DNA of 50,766 nucleotides, taken from assembly GCA_903938815.1 (NCBI GenBank), contig CAJAES010000106.1:1-50766 (forward strand), written 5' to 3'. Positions 1 to 8,894 of the stretch are shown piece after piece. The first letter of the stretch is position 1. The number at the start of each line of letters is the position of its first letter. This DNA is from an uncultured beta proteobacterium (GTDB lineage Bacteria > Pseudomonadota > Gammaproteobacteria > Burkholderiales > Burkholderiaceae_C). A program made the translations under genes and the position numbers. The notes beneath the pieces were generated by a model. It worked only from the letters and a program-made list of their open reading frames with translations, had not been told where the DNA came from and did not search any database.

Positions 1-32
1 AGCGGTACGTGGCTTTCTGGACCAGCTCCCCC

Positions 33-117
33 GAGCCCCCTCCGAGAAGGGGCTCCAGTTCGTTCGACGGCACCCTCCAGCCTCCCTCCGGGAGGGAGGC
101 TCCAGTCGGTTTGACGA
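33..117. repeat. Two tandem GC-rich hairpin units
   Basis: Two consecutive units each consist of a strong inverted repeat followed by a similar tail. Unit one pairs gagcccc (33-39) with ggggctc (49-55). Unit two is the near-perfect palindrome 80-100, pairing gcctccctc with gagggaggc around cgg. Each is followed by a related tail starting ggctccagt and ending in ttcgacg or tttgacg (51-69 and 98-116). No T tract follows, so they are not classic terminators. They lie past the 3' end of purT, and the array may continue beyond the left edge. They look like a small extragenic palindromic repeat family, which is an inference from two copies. Confidence 0.55.
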
Positions 118-214
118 AGTGGGTGCCGCCGTTCAGCTTGCGCTGGGCAAGGCCCAGTCCCGCAGGTTCAGCGCCCTGCGTGTGCGCTGCCGGGCGGCGC
201 GCCGGGCGGGACGA

Positions 215-1405
215 TCAGGCGGCGCGGGGCTTCACCTTCGCTGCGGCGCGCTTGGCCTTGGCGCGCGCGGCATCGACGTCGGTGTCGCGCGCCAGCGCCA
301 CGCCCATGCGGCGCTTGACGAAGCTCTCGGGCTTGCCGAACAGGCGCAGGTCGGTGCCGGGTTCCGACAGCGCGTCCGCCACGCCGTCGAACACCAGGCC
401 GGCGGCATCCACGCCGCCGTAGATCACGGCGCTGGCGCCGTGTGCCTTGAGCGACGTGTCCACGGGCAAGCCGAGGATGGCGCGTGCGTGCAGCTCGAAC
501 TCGTTCTGCCACTGCGTGATCATCGTCACCATGCCGGTGTCGTGCGGGCGCGGGCTGACCTCGCTGAACCAGACCTCCTCGCCCTTGACGAAAAGCTCCA
601 CGCCGAAGAGGCCCTGGCCGCCGAGATCGGCGGTGATGGTCTGCGCGATCTGCTGCGCACGCGCCAGCGCGGCCGGGTGCATGGGGTGCGGCTGCCAGCT
701 CTCGACGTAGTCGCCGCTGACCTGCACGTGGCCGATGGGCTCGCAGTAGTGGGTGCCGCTCGCGGCGCGCACGGTCAGCAGCGTGATCTCGTAGTCGAAG
801 TCGATGAAGCCCTCGACGATGACGCGGCCGTGGCTCACGCGGCCGCCGGCCATGGCGTAGTCCCAGGCCCGGGCGACGTCGGCCGGGCCGTCGATCTTGC
901 TCTGGCCCTTGCCGGAGCTGCTCATCACCGGCTTGACGATGCAGGGGTAGCCGATGCCGCCGTCGATGGCCGCCTGAAGCTCGGCCAGCGAGTCGCAGAA
1001 CTGGTACGGGCTGGTGGGCAGGCCCAGGGTCTCGGCGGCGAGGCGGCGGATGCCTTCGCGGTCCATGGTCAGGCGCGCGGCGCGCGCGGTGGGGATCACG
1101 CGCACCAGGCCCTCGGCCTCGAACTTCTGCAGCTCGGCGGTGGCGATGGCCTCGATCTCGGGAACCACCAGCATGGGCTTGTCGGCCTCGATCAGGGCGC
1201 GCAGCGCGGCGGCGTCGCTCATCTGGATGGTGCGCGCGTGATGCGCCACCTGCTGGCCGGGCGCGTTGTCGTAGCGGTCGACCGCGATGGTCTCGACACC
1301 CAGGCGCTGCAGCGCGATCAGCACCTCCTTGCCGAGCTCGCCGGAGCCGAGGAGCATCACGCGGGTGGCCTGGGGAGACAGCGGGGTTCCGATGGAAGTC
1401 GACAT
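215..1405 (-). CDS. purT: Formate-dependent phosphoribosylglycinamide formyltransferase (PurT)
   Basis: PurT converts GAR to formyl-GAR in purine synthesis using formate and ATP, the alternative to folate-dependent PurN. The 396-residue product has normal family length. It starts with the PreATP-grasp segment (GSGELGKEV at residues 20-28), carries the ATP-grasp loop SSSGKGQS at 162-169, and has the Mg/ATP motif FGVELFV at 267-273 followed by EVSPRPHDTG at 282-291, which is typical of PurT and PurK. The ATG at 1405 is the natural start, 54 bases from the divergent glycosylase gene. Other purine genes (purC, purE, purK) sit about 35 kb away in the same window. Confidence 0.97.
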   Translation of the reverse strand: MSTSIGTPLSPQATRVMLLGSGELGKEVLIALQRLGVETIAVDRYDNAPGQQVAHHARTIQMSDAAALRALIEADKPMLVVPEIEAIATAELQKFEAEGLVRVIPTARAARLTMDREGIRRLAAETLGLPTSPYQFCDSLAELQAAIDGGIGYPCIVKPVMSSSGKGQSKIDGPADVARAWDYAMAGGRVSHGRVIVEGFIDFDYEITLLTVRAASGTHYCEPIGHVQVSGDYVESWQPHPMHPAALARAQQIAQTITADLGGQGLFGVELFVKGEEVWFSEVSPRPHDTGMVTMITQWQNEFELHARAILGLPVDTSLKAHGASAVIYGGVDAAGLVFDGVADALSEPGTDLRLFGKPESFVKRRMGVALARDTDVDAARAKAKRAAAKVKPRAA

Positions 1406-1459
1406 CGTGCGGGTCCGGGGCGTTCAGGAGCCGGGATTGTCGCCGCACAATTCCGCACC

Positions 1460-2563
1460 ATGCCGCGCACGACTTCCGCTTCGTCCCCGAGCCTCGACGC
1501 CCTGCGCCGCCACGCCGTGGCGCGCACGCTCTTCCCGCCCACCAGCCTGCCGGCCGCGCTGCGCCGCCTGGGCTTCGTGCAGGCCGACCCCATCCGCACC
1601 CCGGCGCGCGCACAAGACCTGACCCTGCGCCACCGGGTGAAGGGCTACCGCGCCGGGGACCTGGAGCGCCGGTATCCCGCGCTGGACGTGGAGGAGGACT
1701 TCTTCGTCAACTACGGCTTCCTGCCACGCGCCACGCAGGCGCTGATGCACCCCCGCACGCCGCGCACCGTGTGGCCGAAGGCGCGCTGGGCGCAGGCCCA
1801 TGCCGTGCTCGACTTCGTGCGCGAACACGGCGTGGTGCACCCGCGCGAGGTGGACGCCGCGTTCCAGCACGGCAAGTCGCGCAACTGGTTCGGCGGCAGC
1901 TCCAACGCCAGCACGCAGCTGCTGGACGGCATGCACTACCGCGGCCTGGTGCGCATCGCGCGGCGCGAGGGCGGCGTGCGCCTGTATGCCGCGCGCGAAC
2001 CGCACGCCGAGGCACCCGACCCCAAGGCCGCGCTCGACGCGCTGGTGGACCTGGTGCTGCGCAATTACGCACCGCTGCCGCTGCGCTCCTTCAGCGAACT
2101 CGTGCACCACCTGCGCGGCGGCGCGCCGCAGTGGGCCGACGACCGCCGCCCCGCCGTGGCGCGCGCCCTCGGCCGCCATCCGCAGGCGCGCGTGGACGGC
2201 GTCGACTGGATCTGGCCCGAAGGCGAGAACCCGGCATCGAAGCGCCATGCGCCGGACGAGGCCGTGCGCCTGCTGGCGCCGTTCGACCCCGTGGCCTGGG
2301 ACCGGCGCCGCTTCGAGCTGCTCTGGGGTTGGGCCTACCGGTTCGAGGCCTACACGCCGGCACCGCAGCGCGTGCGCGGCTACTACGCGCTGCCGCTGCT
2401 CTGGCGCGACCAGGTCATCGGCTGGGGCAACCTGGCCTGGCGCGACGGCGTGCTGACGCCCGACATCGGTTACGTCGGCGGCCGGGCGCCGCGCGAGGCC
2501 GGCTACCGGGCGGCGCTGGACGCGGAACTCGGCCGGATCGAGACCTTCCTGACCCCGCGCTGA
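1460..2563 (+). CDS. YcaQ/AlkX-type winged-helix DNA glycosylase (HTH_42 family)
   Basis: The 367-residue product matches the HTH_42 winged-helix family that includes E. coli YcaQ (AlkX), a DNA glycosylase that unhooks interstrand crosslinks and removes alkylated bases. A QxD motif, the catalytic signature of the AlkZ/AlkX superfamily, is visible as QAD at residues 41-43 in the context GFVQADPIR. Further family-like segments are the YRGLVRI region near 160-170, LLAPFDPVAWDRRR near 275-288 and YYALPLLW near 310. The reading frame is open far upstream, but the ATG at 1460 puts the QxD motif at the usual distance from the N terminus and leaves a 54-base divergent gap to purT. Substrate range cannot be read from sequence. 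Confidence 0.85.
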   Translation: MPRTTSASSPSLDALRRHAVARTLFPPTSLPAALRRLGFVQADPIRTPARAQDLTLRHRVKGYRAGDLERRYPALDVEEDFFVNYGFLPRATQALMHPRTPRTVWPKARWAQAHAVLDFVREHGVVHPREVDAAFQHGKSRNWFGGSSNASTQLLDGMHYRGLVRIARREGGVRLYAAREPHAEAPDPKAALDALVDLVLRNYAPLPLRSFSELVHHLRGGAPQWADDRRPAVARALGRHPQARVDGVDWIWPEGENPASKRHAPDEAVRLLAPFDPVAWDRRRFELLWGWAYRFEAYTPAPQRVRGYYALPLLWRDQVIGWGNLAWRDGVLTPDIGYVGGRAPREAGYRAALDAELGRIETFLTPR

Positions 2564-2594
2564 GGACGCGCCAGGCCAAGCGCCAGCACCAGCG

Positions 2595-4190
2595 TCAGAC
2601 GCCCACCGCAGCGCCGTCGCTGCGCGGGTCGGCCGCTCCTTCGATGCGGCCGTCGGGGTGGCGCACCAGCGCGCCGGCATGGCCCATGGTGTCGCTCCAG
2701 GCCTCGGCCAGGGGCTCGACCGCGTGGCCGGCCGCCTGCAGCTGAGCCACCAGCGCCGGCTCGAAGCGGGACTCCAGCTTGAGCGTGGTGCTGGTGTCGC
2801 CCCAGGTGCGGCCCAGCAGCCAGCGCGGCGCCGCCACCGCCTGCTGCAGCGGCTGCCCGAAGCGCGCATAGCGCGTGTACACCGCCGCCTGCGTCTGCGG
2901 CTGGCCCTCGCCGCCCATGGTGCCGTAGGGCATGACGCGGCCGTCGGCGAAGCGGGCGAGGGACGGGTTCAGCGTGTGGAACGGCTTGCGGCCCGGCTCC
3001 AGGGCGTTCAGCGCAGCCGGGTCGAGCGCGAAGCTGATGCCCCGGTTCTGCCAGCAGATGCCCAGGTCCTTCAGCACGACGCCCGAGCCGAACTCCCAGT
3101 ACACGCTCTGGATGAAGCTGACGGCACGGCCGTGGCGGTCGACGGCGCCCATCCAGATGGTGTCGCCGGGCAGTGCGGGCTGCGGCCAGGGCAGCGCGCG
3201 CGTGGGGTCGATGCGCCGGGCACGCTCGTCCAGCGCGGCCGGAGCCAGGAAGGACTGCGGGTCGGCCCGCAGGCGGCCGGGGTCGGTGACGACGCGGTCG
3301 CGCACCAGGAAGGCCTGCTTGGTGGCCTCGACCAGGCCGTGCACATGGGCGAAGCCTTCGGCTTCGGCCACGTCCAGGCGGTCGAACAGGCCGAGGATCA
3401 GCAGCGCCGCCAGCCCCTGCGTGGGTGGCGGCAGGTTGAAGACCTCGGCCTCGCGCAGCGCCACGCGCAGCGGCGTCACGCGCTGGGCGCGGTAGCCGGC
3501 CAGGTCGGCCGCAGCCACCGGGCTGCCCACATCCGCCAGGGCAGCGGCAATGCGCGCGGCCAGCGGCCCGCGGTAGAAACTGTCAAGCCCTTCGACGGCC
3601 AGCTGGCGCAGCGTGGCGGCCAGGGCCGGCTGGCGCAGCCGGAATCCCGGCGCGGGCGGCGCGCCGCCCGGGAGATAGGCCTCGGCGAAGCCGGGCTGGC
3701 GGTGCAGTTCCTCGAACTTCTCGCGCGACAGCCGGGCCTGGCTGGCGGAGACGGCCACGCCGTCCTCGGCGTGGCGGATGGCATCGGCCAGCAGGCGGTC
3801 CAGCGGCAGCGGCGCCTGCCAGGGCGCGCTCACGGCCAGCGCCTCGGCCCAGCCGCCCACCGTGCCAGCCACTGTCAGTGCGGCCAGCGGACCGCGGCTG
3901 GGGATCGCGGAATGACCCCGGTAGAAGTGACGGTCGGCAGCCGCGGCGGCCGTGCCGCAGGCGTCGATGGCCACGGGCGGTGCATCGCCGGCGGCGGGGT
4001 CGTGGATGAGCCAGAAGCCGTCGCCGCCGATGGCGTTCATGTGCGGGTACACGACCGCGATGGCGGCCGCGGCGGCCACCATGGCCTCGACGGCGGTGCC
4101 GCCGTCGCGCAGCACGTCCCGGCCGGCCTGTGCCGCCAGGTGGTGGGGCGCGACCATCATGCCGCCGTAGGCACTGTGGGTATGGATCAT
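2595..4190 (-). CDS. Gamma-glutamyltransferase family protein
   Basis: This is an Ntn-hydrolase of the gamma-glutamyltranspeptidase family, which cleaves the gamma-glutamyl bond of glutathione or related compounds after self-processing. The 531-residue protein has the N-terminal GTAVEA segment (31-36), the family Gly-rich stretch NAIGGDGFW (52-60), and the expected processing site with nucleophile Thr344 in GDTIW. Downstream lie the GRAVSF segment and the oxyanion/glycine motif GTMGGEGQPQ (423-432). There is no signal peptide, so unlike the periplasmic E. coli enzyme it is predicted cytoplasmic. A strong AAGGAG ribosome site precedes the ATG at 4190. It follows the HAD gene by 30 bases and is probably co-transcribed. 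True substrate is unknown; some family members act on other gamma-glutamyl or acyl amides. Confidence 0.9.
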   Translation of the reverse strand: MIHTHSAYGGMMVAPHHLAAQAGRDVLRDGGTAVEAMVAAAAAIAVVYPHMNAIGGDGFWLIHDPAAGDAPPVAIDACGTAAAAADRHFYRGHSAIPSRGPLAALTVAGTVGGWAEALAVSAPWQAPLPLDRLLADAIRHAEDGVAVSASQARLSREKFEELHRQPGFAEAYLPGGAPPAPGFRLRQPALAATLRQLAVEGLDSFYRGPLAARIAAALADVGSPVAAADLAGYRAQRVTPLRVALREAEVFNLPPPTQGLAALLILGLFDRLDVAEAEGFAHVHGLVEATKQAFLVRDRVVTDPGRLRADPQSFLAPAALDERARRIDPTRALPWPQPALPGDTIWMGAVDRHGRAVSFIQSVYWEFGSGVVLKDLGICWQNRGISFALDPAALNALEPGRKPFHTLNPSLARFADGRVMPYGTMGGEGQPQTQAAVYTRYARFGQPLQQAVAAPRWLLGRTWGDTSTTLKLESRFEPALVAQLQAAGHAVEPLAEAWSDTMGHAGALVRHPDGRIEGAADPRSDGAAVGV

Positions 4191-4220
4191 TGGAAACTCC
4201 TTGTCAGATCGATTCGGGAT

Positions 4221-5021
4221 TCATCGAGCCGCGAGCAGCCGCCGCGCCACTTCGGCGAAGCCCTGGCCCCGCTCACCCTCGGCCAGGTACGCGGGCCAGG
4301 TGTGCAGCTGCGCCGCGAAGTGCATCAGGTTGGCCACGCCCACGCTGAGCGCGAAGCGGCCGAACATGACCTGGTCGTTGGTGGAATCGCCGACATAGAC
4401 CCAGCGGTCGGTTTCGGGCTCGAGTGCGCGGCCCAGGCGGCGCTGCACGATCCAGCGCGCGCCGCTCCACTTGTCGTGGTCGCCGAACCAGCCGTTGATG
4501 TGGATGGAGCTGACGGTGGCGGTCATGCCGGCCGCCTGCATCAGCCCGACCACCCGCGCGATGGCGGCGGTGTCGAGGTGGGCGAACTCGCTATGGTCGA
4601 CGGCGATGTCGGTCACGCGGCCGGCGCTGTCGCGCGCCAGGATCGCGCCCGGCACCTCGGCCAGCACGCGCGCGGCCACCTCGCGCAGGCGAAGCGCGTT
4701 CGCGGCGCGCGTGGGCTCGTCCTGCGAGTACTCCACCCGCAGTGTGCCGGCGTCGCGCCACAGGGCAACGGCGCCGTTCTCGGCCACGATGGCCTGCACG
4801 GGCCAATCCATCGCGAAGGGCTCGCTCCAGCCCATCGGCCGGCCGGTGATCGCGAACACCGGTACGCCGGCGTCGGCCAGGGCCTGCAGGGCCTGCAGCG
4901 CGGCGGGCTCGATGGCGCCGTCGCGGGTGAGCGTGTCGTCGATATCGGTCAATACGCCGACGACGCCGGCGCAGGCGGCCTGCGGCAATTCGGTCAGCGG
5001 GCGGGGCGGGGCGGCTGGCAT
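4221..5021 (-). CDS. HAD superfamily phosphatase, HAD-IIB (Cof-like) type
   Basis: The 266-residue product is a haloacid dehalogenase-fold hydrolase. Motif I is DIDDT (26-30) with the two catalytic aspartates, motif II is AITGRP (58-62), Lys184 fits motif III, and motif IV is GDSTND (211-216). The cap inserted between motifs II and III is of the C2B type seen in sugar-phosphate phosphatases such as sucrose-phosphate and mannosyl-3-phosphoglycerate phosphatase, so a small phosphorylated metabolite is the likely substrate. The frame is open further upstream, but that would overlap the divergent ppk2 gene; the ATG at 5021 gives a normal N terminus before the DIDDT motif. The gamma-glutamyltransferase gene follows 30 bases downstream. 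Confidence 0.85.
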   Translation of the reverse strand: MPAAPPRPLTELPQAACAGVVGVLTDIDDTLTRDGAIEPAALQALQALADAGVPVFAITGRPMGWSEPFAMDWPVQAIVAENGAVALWRDAGTLRVEYSQDEPTRAANALRLREVAARVLAEVPGAILARDSAGRVTDIAVDHSEFAHLDTAAIARVVGLMQAAGMTATVSSIHINGWFGDHDKWSGARWIVQRRLGRALEPETDRWVYVGDSTNDQVMFGRFALSVGVANLMHFAAQLHTWPAYLAEGERGQGFAEVARRLLAAR

Positions 5022-5118
5022 CCGGTCAGTCTCGCACAGGCATGGTGCTTGACGATGATCAAGGCTCGAACCCGGCGGCCGACGATGATGGCGGATCCAC
5101 CCCAGAACCCCTCGAGCC

Positions 5119-6342
5119 ATGCCACCTGCACGCCCCGCCCGCGCTGACCGCGCCGCCACCGCTCCCGCCAAAGTCACCGGCAAGGGCACTGGCAAGGACC
5201 CCAGCAAGGACGCAGCCACAGCCAAAGGCGAAGCCATCGTCAGCAAGCCGCGCGCCGCCGCGCGCCGCCGCACGCCCACCGCCGCCAGCATCGAGACCGA
5301 ACGCGTGGCGCGCGGCGGCTCCGAGGCGCACACCATGCAGGCCATGGCGCTGGCGGACCTGCTCGCCGAGCACGCGCGCGGCAACGGCGCGGCCAGCGAA
5401 CTGCTGCAGCAGTGGCGCACCTTCGCCGACGGCGTGTCGCCCGACGAGGCCCGGGCGCTGCGCCGCATGCTCGCCGAGCGCGCCGAGCCGGCCACAGCGG
5501 GCGTCGACCCCGACCAGGAACTCGCCCCGGGCTGGCGCGACGGCGGCTACCCCTACCGCAACCTGCTCTCGCGCAAGCGCTACGAGCAGCAGAAGTACCG
5601 GCTGCAGGTGGAGTTGCTGAAGCTGCAGGCCTGGGTCAAGGAGACCGGGCAGCGCGTGGTGATCATCTTCGAAGGCCGCGACGCCGCCGGCAAGGGCGGC
5701 GCGATCAAGCGCTTCATGGAGCACCTGAACCCCCGCGGCGCGCGCGTGGTCGCGCTGGAGAAGCCGAGCGAGGTCGAGCGCGGCCAGTGGTACTTCCAGC
5801 GCTACATCCAGCACCTGCCCACGCGCGGCGAGATCGTGATGTTCGACCGCAGCTGGTACAACCGGTCGGGCGTCGAGCGGGTGATGGGTTTCTGCAGCGA
5901 CGCCGAGTACGACGAATTCCTGCGCCAGGCGCCGGAGTTCGAGCGCCAGCTGGTGCGCTCGGGCGTGCACCTGTTCAAGTTCTGGTTCTCGGTCAGTCGC
6001 GCGGAGCAGCGTCGCCGCTTCAAGGAACGACAGGTGCACCCGCTCAAGCAGTGGAAGCTCAGCCCGATCGACCTGGCTTCCCTGGACAAGTGGAACGACT
6101 ACACCCGCGCCAAGGAATCGATGTTCCTGCACTGCGACACCTCGGACGCGCCCTGGACCGTGATCAAGTCGGACTGCAAGAAGCGCGCGCGCCTGAACGC
6201 GATGCGGTACGTGCTGCACCGCCTGGCCTACACGCGCCGTGACGTGCCCGGCATCGGGCCGGTGGACCCGCTCATCGTCGGGCGGCCTTCGCTGGTGCCC
6301 GATCGTGGCGAGGACCAGCTCGCCGTCAATGGTTCCGCATGA
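5119..6342 (+). CDS. ppk2: Polyphosphate kinase 2 (PPK2 family)
   Basis: PPK2 enzymes transfer phosphate between polyphosphate and nucleotides. This 407-residue protein shows the Walker A motif GRDAAGKGG (186-194) and the diagnostic block FDRSWYNRSGVERVMGFC (242-259), containing the Walker B aspartate and lid arginines. One PPK2 domain covers roughly residues 140-390. Residues 1-70 are an Ala/Pro/Lys/Arg/Thr-rich, probably disordered tail resembling histone H1-like tails; it is not part of the fold. The ATG at 5119 is the first in frame. The gene is divergent from the HAD gene. The class (ADP- or AMP-phosphorylating) cannot be settled by eye, although the single-domain form with this length suits class I. 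Confidence 0.93.
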   Translation: MPPARPARADRAATAPAKVTGKGTGKDPSKDAATAKGEAIVSKPRAAARRRTPTAASIETERVARGGSEAHTMQAMALADLLAEHARGNGAASELLQQWRTFADGVSPDEARALRRMLAERAEPATAGVDPDQELAPGWRDGGYPYRNLLSRKRYEQQKYRLQVELLKLQAWVKETGQRVVIIFEGRDAAGKGGAIKRFMEHLNPRGARVVALEKPSEVERGQWYFQRYIQHLPTRGEIVMFDRSWYNRSGVERVMGFCSDAEYDEFLRQAPEFERQLVRSGVHLFKFWFSVSRAEQRRRFKERQVHPLKQWKLSPIDLASLDKWNDYTRAKESMFLHCDTSDAPWTVIKSDCKKRARLNAMRYVLHRLAYTRRDVPGIGPVDPLIVGRPSLVPDRGEDQLAVNGSA

Positions 6343-6353
6343 GTCGTGAATTC

Positions 6354-6379
6354 CGGCCGCCTGCACGACGGGGCGGCCG
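6354..6379. repeat. Inverted repeat after ppk2, overlapping the ahcY promoter region
   Basis: cggccgcc (6354-6361) pairs perfectly with ggcggccg (6372-6379) across a ten-base loop. It lies 11 bases past the ppk2 stop and ends five bases before the candidate -10 hexamer of ahcY. No T tract follows. It could end ppk2 transcription, bind a regulator of ahcY, or both; sequence alone does not decide. Confidence 0.4.
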
Positions 6380-6383
6380 CTGA

Positions 6384-6389
6384 TAGAAT
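6384..6389 (+). promoter_or_regulatory. Candidate -10 hexamer for the riboswitch-ahcY transcript
   Basis: TAGAAT (6384-6389), preceded by TGA, matches a sigma-70 -10 box at five of six positions in an otherwise very GC-rich stretch. It sits about ten bases ahead of the conserved 5' edge of the SAH aptamer, which is where the start of such leaders is expected. The -35 region is poor (CTGCAC at 6361-6366, with 17-base spacing). Confidence 0.45.
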
Positions 6390-6397
6390 CTGCCCCG

Positions 6398-6470
6398 TTC
6401 CGAGGAGCGTTGCGAGGTGCCTGATGGCGCCCCAGGCTCGGGACCCTTCATTGGAAACGGCGCTCACCCG
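6398..6470 (+). promoter_or_regulatory. S-adenosylhomocysteine (SAH) riboswitch
   Basis: The leader of ahcY carries the conserved SAH aptamer. The 5' core ccgaggagcgttgcgagg (6400-6417) is followed by the variable hairpin, then cccaggctcggg (6431-6442), then aacggcgctcaccc (6456-6469). P1 forms between ccgag (6400-6404) and ctcgg (6437-6441), and the gagcg segment (6404-6408) can pair with cgctc (6461-6465), giving the pseudoknotted layout of this class. Known SAH riboswitches activate AHCY-type genes when the toxic by-product SAH accumulates, which fits the gene that follows directly. The match was recognised by eye from the consensus. Confidence 0.9.
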
Positions 6471-6473
6471 CTT

Positions 6474-6513
6474 CGGCGCGTGTGAGTGGTTTCCCACCTC
6501 ACCTGATGCGCCG
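6474..6513 (+). promoter_or_regulatory. Hairpin downstream of the SAH aptamer, likely expression platform
   Basis: cggcgc (6474-6479) pairs with gcgccg (6508-6513), and inside it gtgag (6482-6486) pairs with ctcac (6498-6502), with three further pairs toward the ttt loop. A short T run (6526-6529) follows a GC-rich stretch before the ribosome site (ggag, 6534-6537). This is the natural place for the switching structure, but whether it works on termination or translation start is not clear. Confidence 0.45.
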
Positions 6514-6544
6514 CGGCGGGCCCCATTTTGTTCTGGAGCCCTGT

Positions 6545-7978
<1,434 letters not shown>

Positions 7979-7992
7979 CCGGACACGGGCAA

Positions 7993-8018
7993 GGCGGGGC
8001 TGCACGCGCGGCCCCGCC
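7993..8018. repeat. GC-rich stem-loop between ahcY and metF
   Basis: ggcggggc (7993-8000) pairs perfectly with gccccgcc (8011-8018) around a ten-base loop, 14 bases past the ahcY stop. No T run follows. It may slow RNA decay from the 3' end or partly attenuate transcription between ahcY and metF. The role is inferred from its position. Confidence 0.4.
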
Positions 8019-8054
8019 CTGCCCTGCCTTGCAGCGCACCCAACCTGAATCGCC

Positions 8055-8894
8055 ATGAACGCCAGCGCCCCGCCCGTCTTCAGCTTCGAGTTCTTCCCGC
8101 CCAACACGCCCGTCGGCAGCGAGAAGCTGAAGACCGTCGTGGCCGATCTGGCCGCCGTGCACCCGGAGTTCTTCAGCGTGACCTACGGCGCCGGCGGCGC
8201 CACGCGCGACAAGACGCTGGCCACGGTCCAGGACATCGCGGCCCTCGGTTTCGAGGCCGCCCCCCATCTGTCGTGCGTGGGTTCCACGCGCGAGAACATC
8301 GCCGAGACCCTGGCCACCTACCGGGCCCAGGGCATACGCCGCCTGGTCGCGCTGCGCGGCGACCTGCCCAGCGGCACCGCCACCGCAGGCGAATTCCGCT
8401 ATGCCTCGGAGCTGGTGCAGTTCGTCCGCGAGACCCAGGGTGCCGACTGGCACATCGAGGTCGCGGCCTACCCCGAGTACCACCCGCAGCAGCGCTACGC
8501 GAAACGCGACATCGAGCACTTCGCGGACAAGGTCCGCGCGGGCGCCGACTCTGCCATCACGCAGTTCTTCTTCAACCCCGACGCCTACTTCCACTTCGTC
8601 GACGAAGTCCGCAAGCTGGGCGTGGACGTGCCCATCGTGCCGGGCATCATGCCCATCCACAACTACGCGCGCATCGCGCAGTTCGCGGCGCGCGACGGCA
8701 TCGAGATCCCGCGCTGGGTGGCGCTGAAGATGGAAGGCTTCATGGACGACGCCGCCTCGGTGCGCGCCTTCGGCCTGGACGTCGTGACGCGGCTGTGCGA
8801 GCGGCTGATCGCCGGCGGCGCACCTTCCATTCACTTCTACACGCTCAACCAGAGCGCGCTGTCGCTGGAAATCTGCCGCCGACTCGGTGCCTGA
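8055..8894 (+). CDS. metF: Methylenetetrahydrofolate reductase (NAD(P)H)
   Basis: MetF reduces 5,10-methylene-THF to 5-methyl-THF, the methyl donor for methionine synthesis, with FAD as cofactor. The 279-residue protein is a complete bacterial-type TIM barrel. It opens with FSFEFFPP, continues with SVTYGAGG, and contains the conserved ALRGD, AAYPEYHP and QFFFN stretches and the PGIMPI motif near residues 197-202. It lies 76 bases after ahcY in the same direction, so it probably shares the riboswitch-controlled transcript. Its last eight bases overlap the next frame. Confidence 0.97.
   Translation: MNASAPPVFSFEFFPPNTPVGSEKLKTVVADLAAVHPEFFSVTYGAGGATRDKTLATVQDIAALGFEAAPHLSCVGSTRENIAETLATYRAQGIRRLVALRGDLPSGTATAGEFRYASELVQFVRETQGADWHIEVAAYPEYHPQQRYAKRDIEHFADKVRAGADSAITQFFFNPDAYFHFVDEVRKLGVDVPIVPGIMPIHNYARIAQFAARDGIEIPRWVALKMEGFMDDAASVRAFGLDVVTRLCERLIAGGAPSIHFYTLNQSALSLEICRRLGA

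Noticed and set aside
119..1459. N-terminal extension of the YcaQ-like frame and antisense frames over purT
   Set aside because: Opposite-strand shadow of purT; the start at 1460 fits the family.
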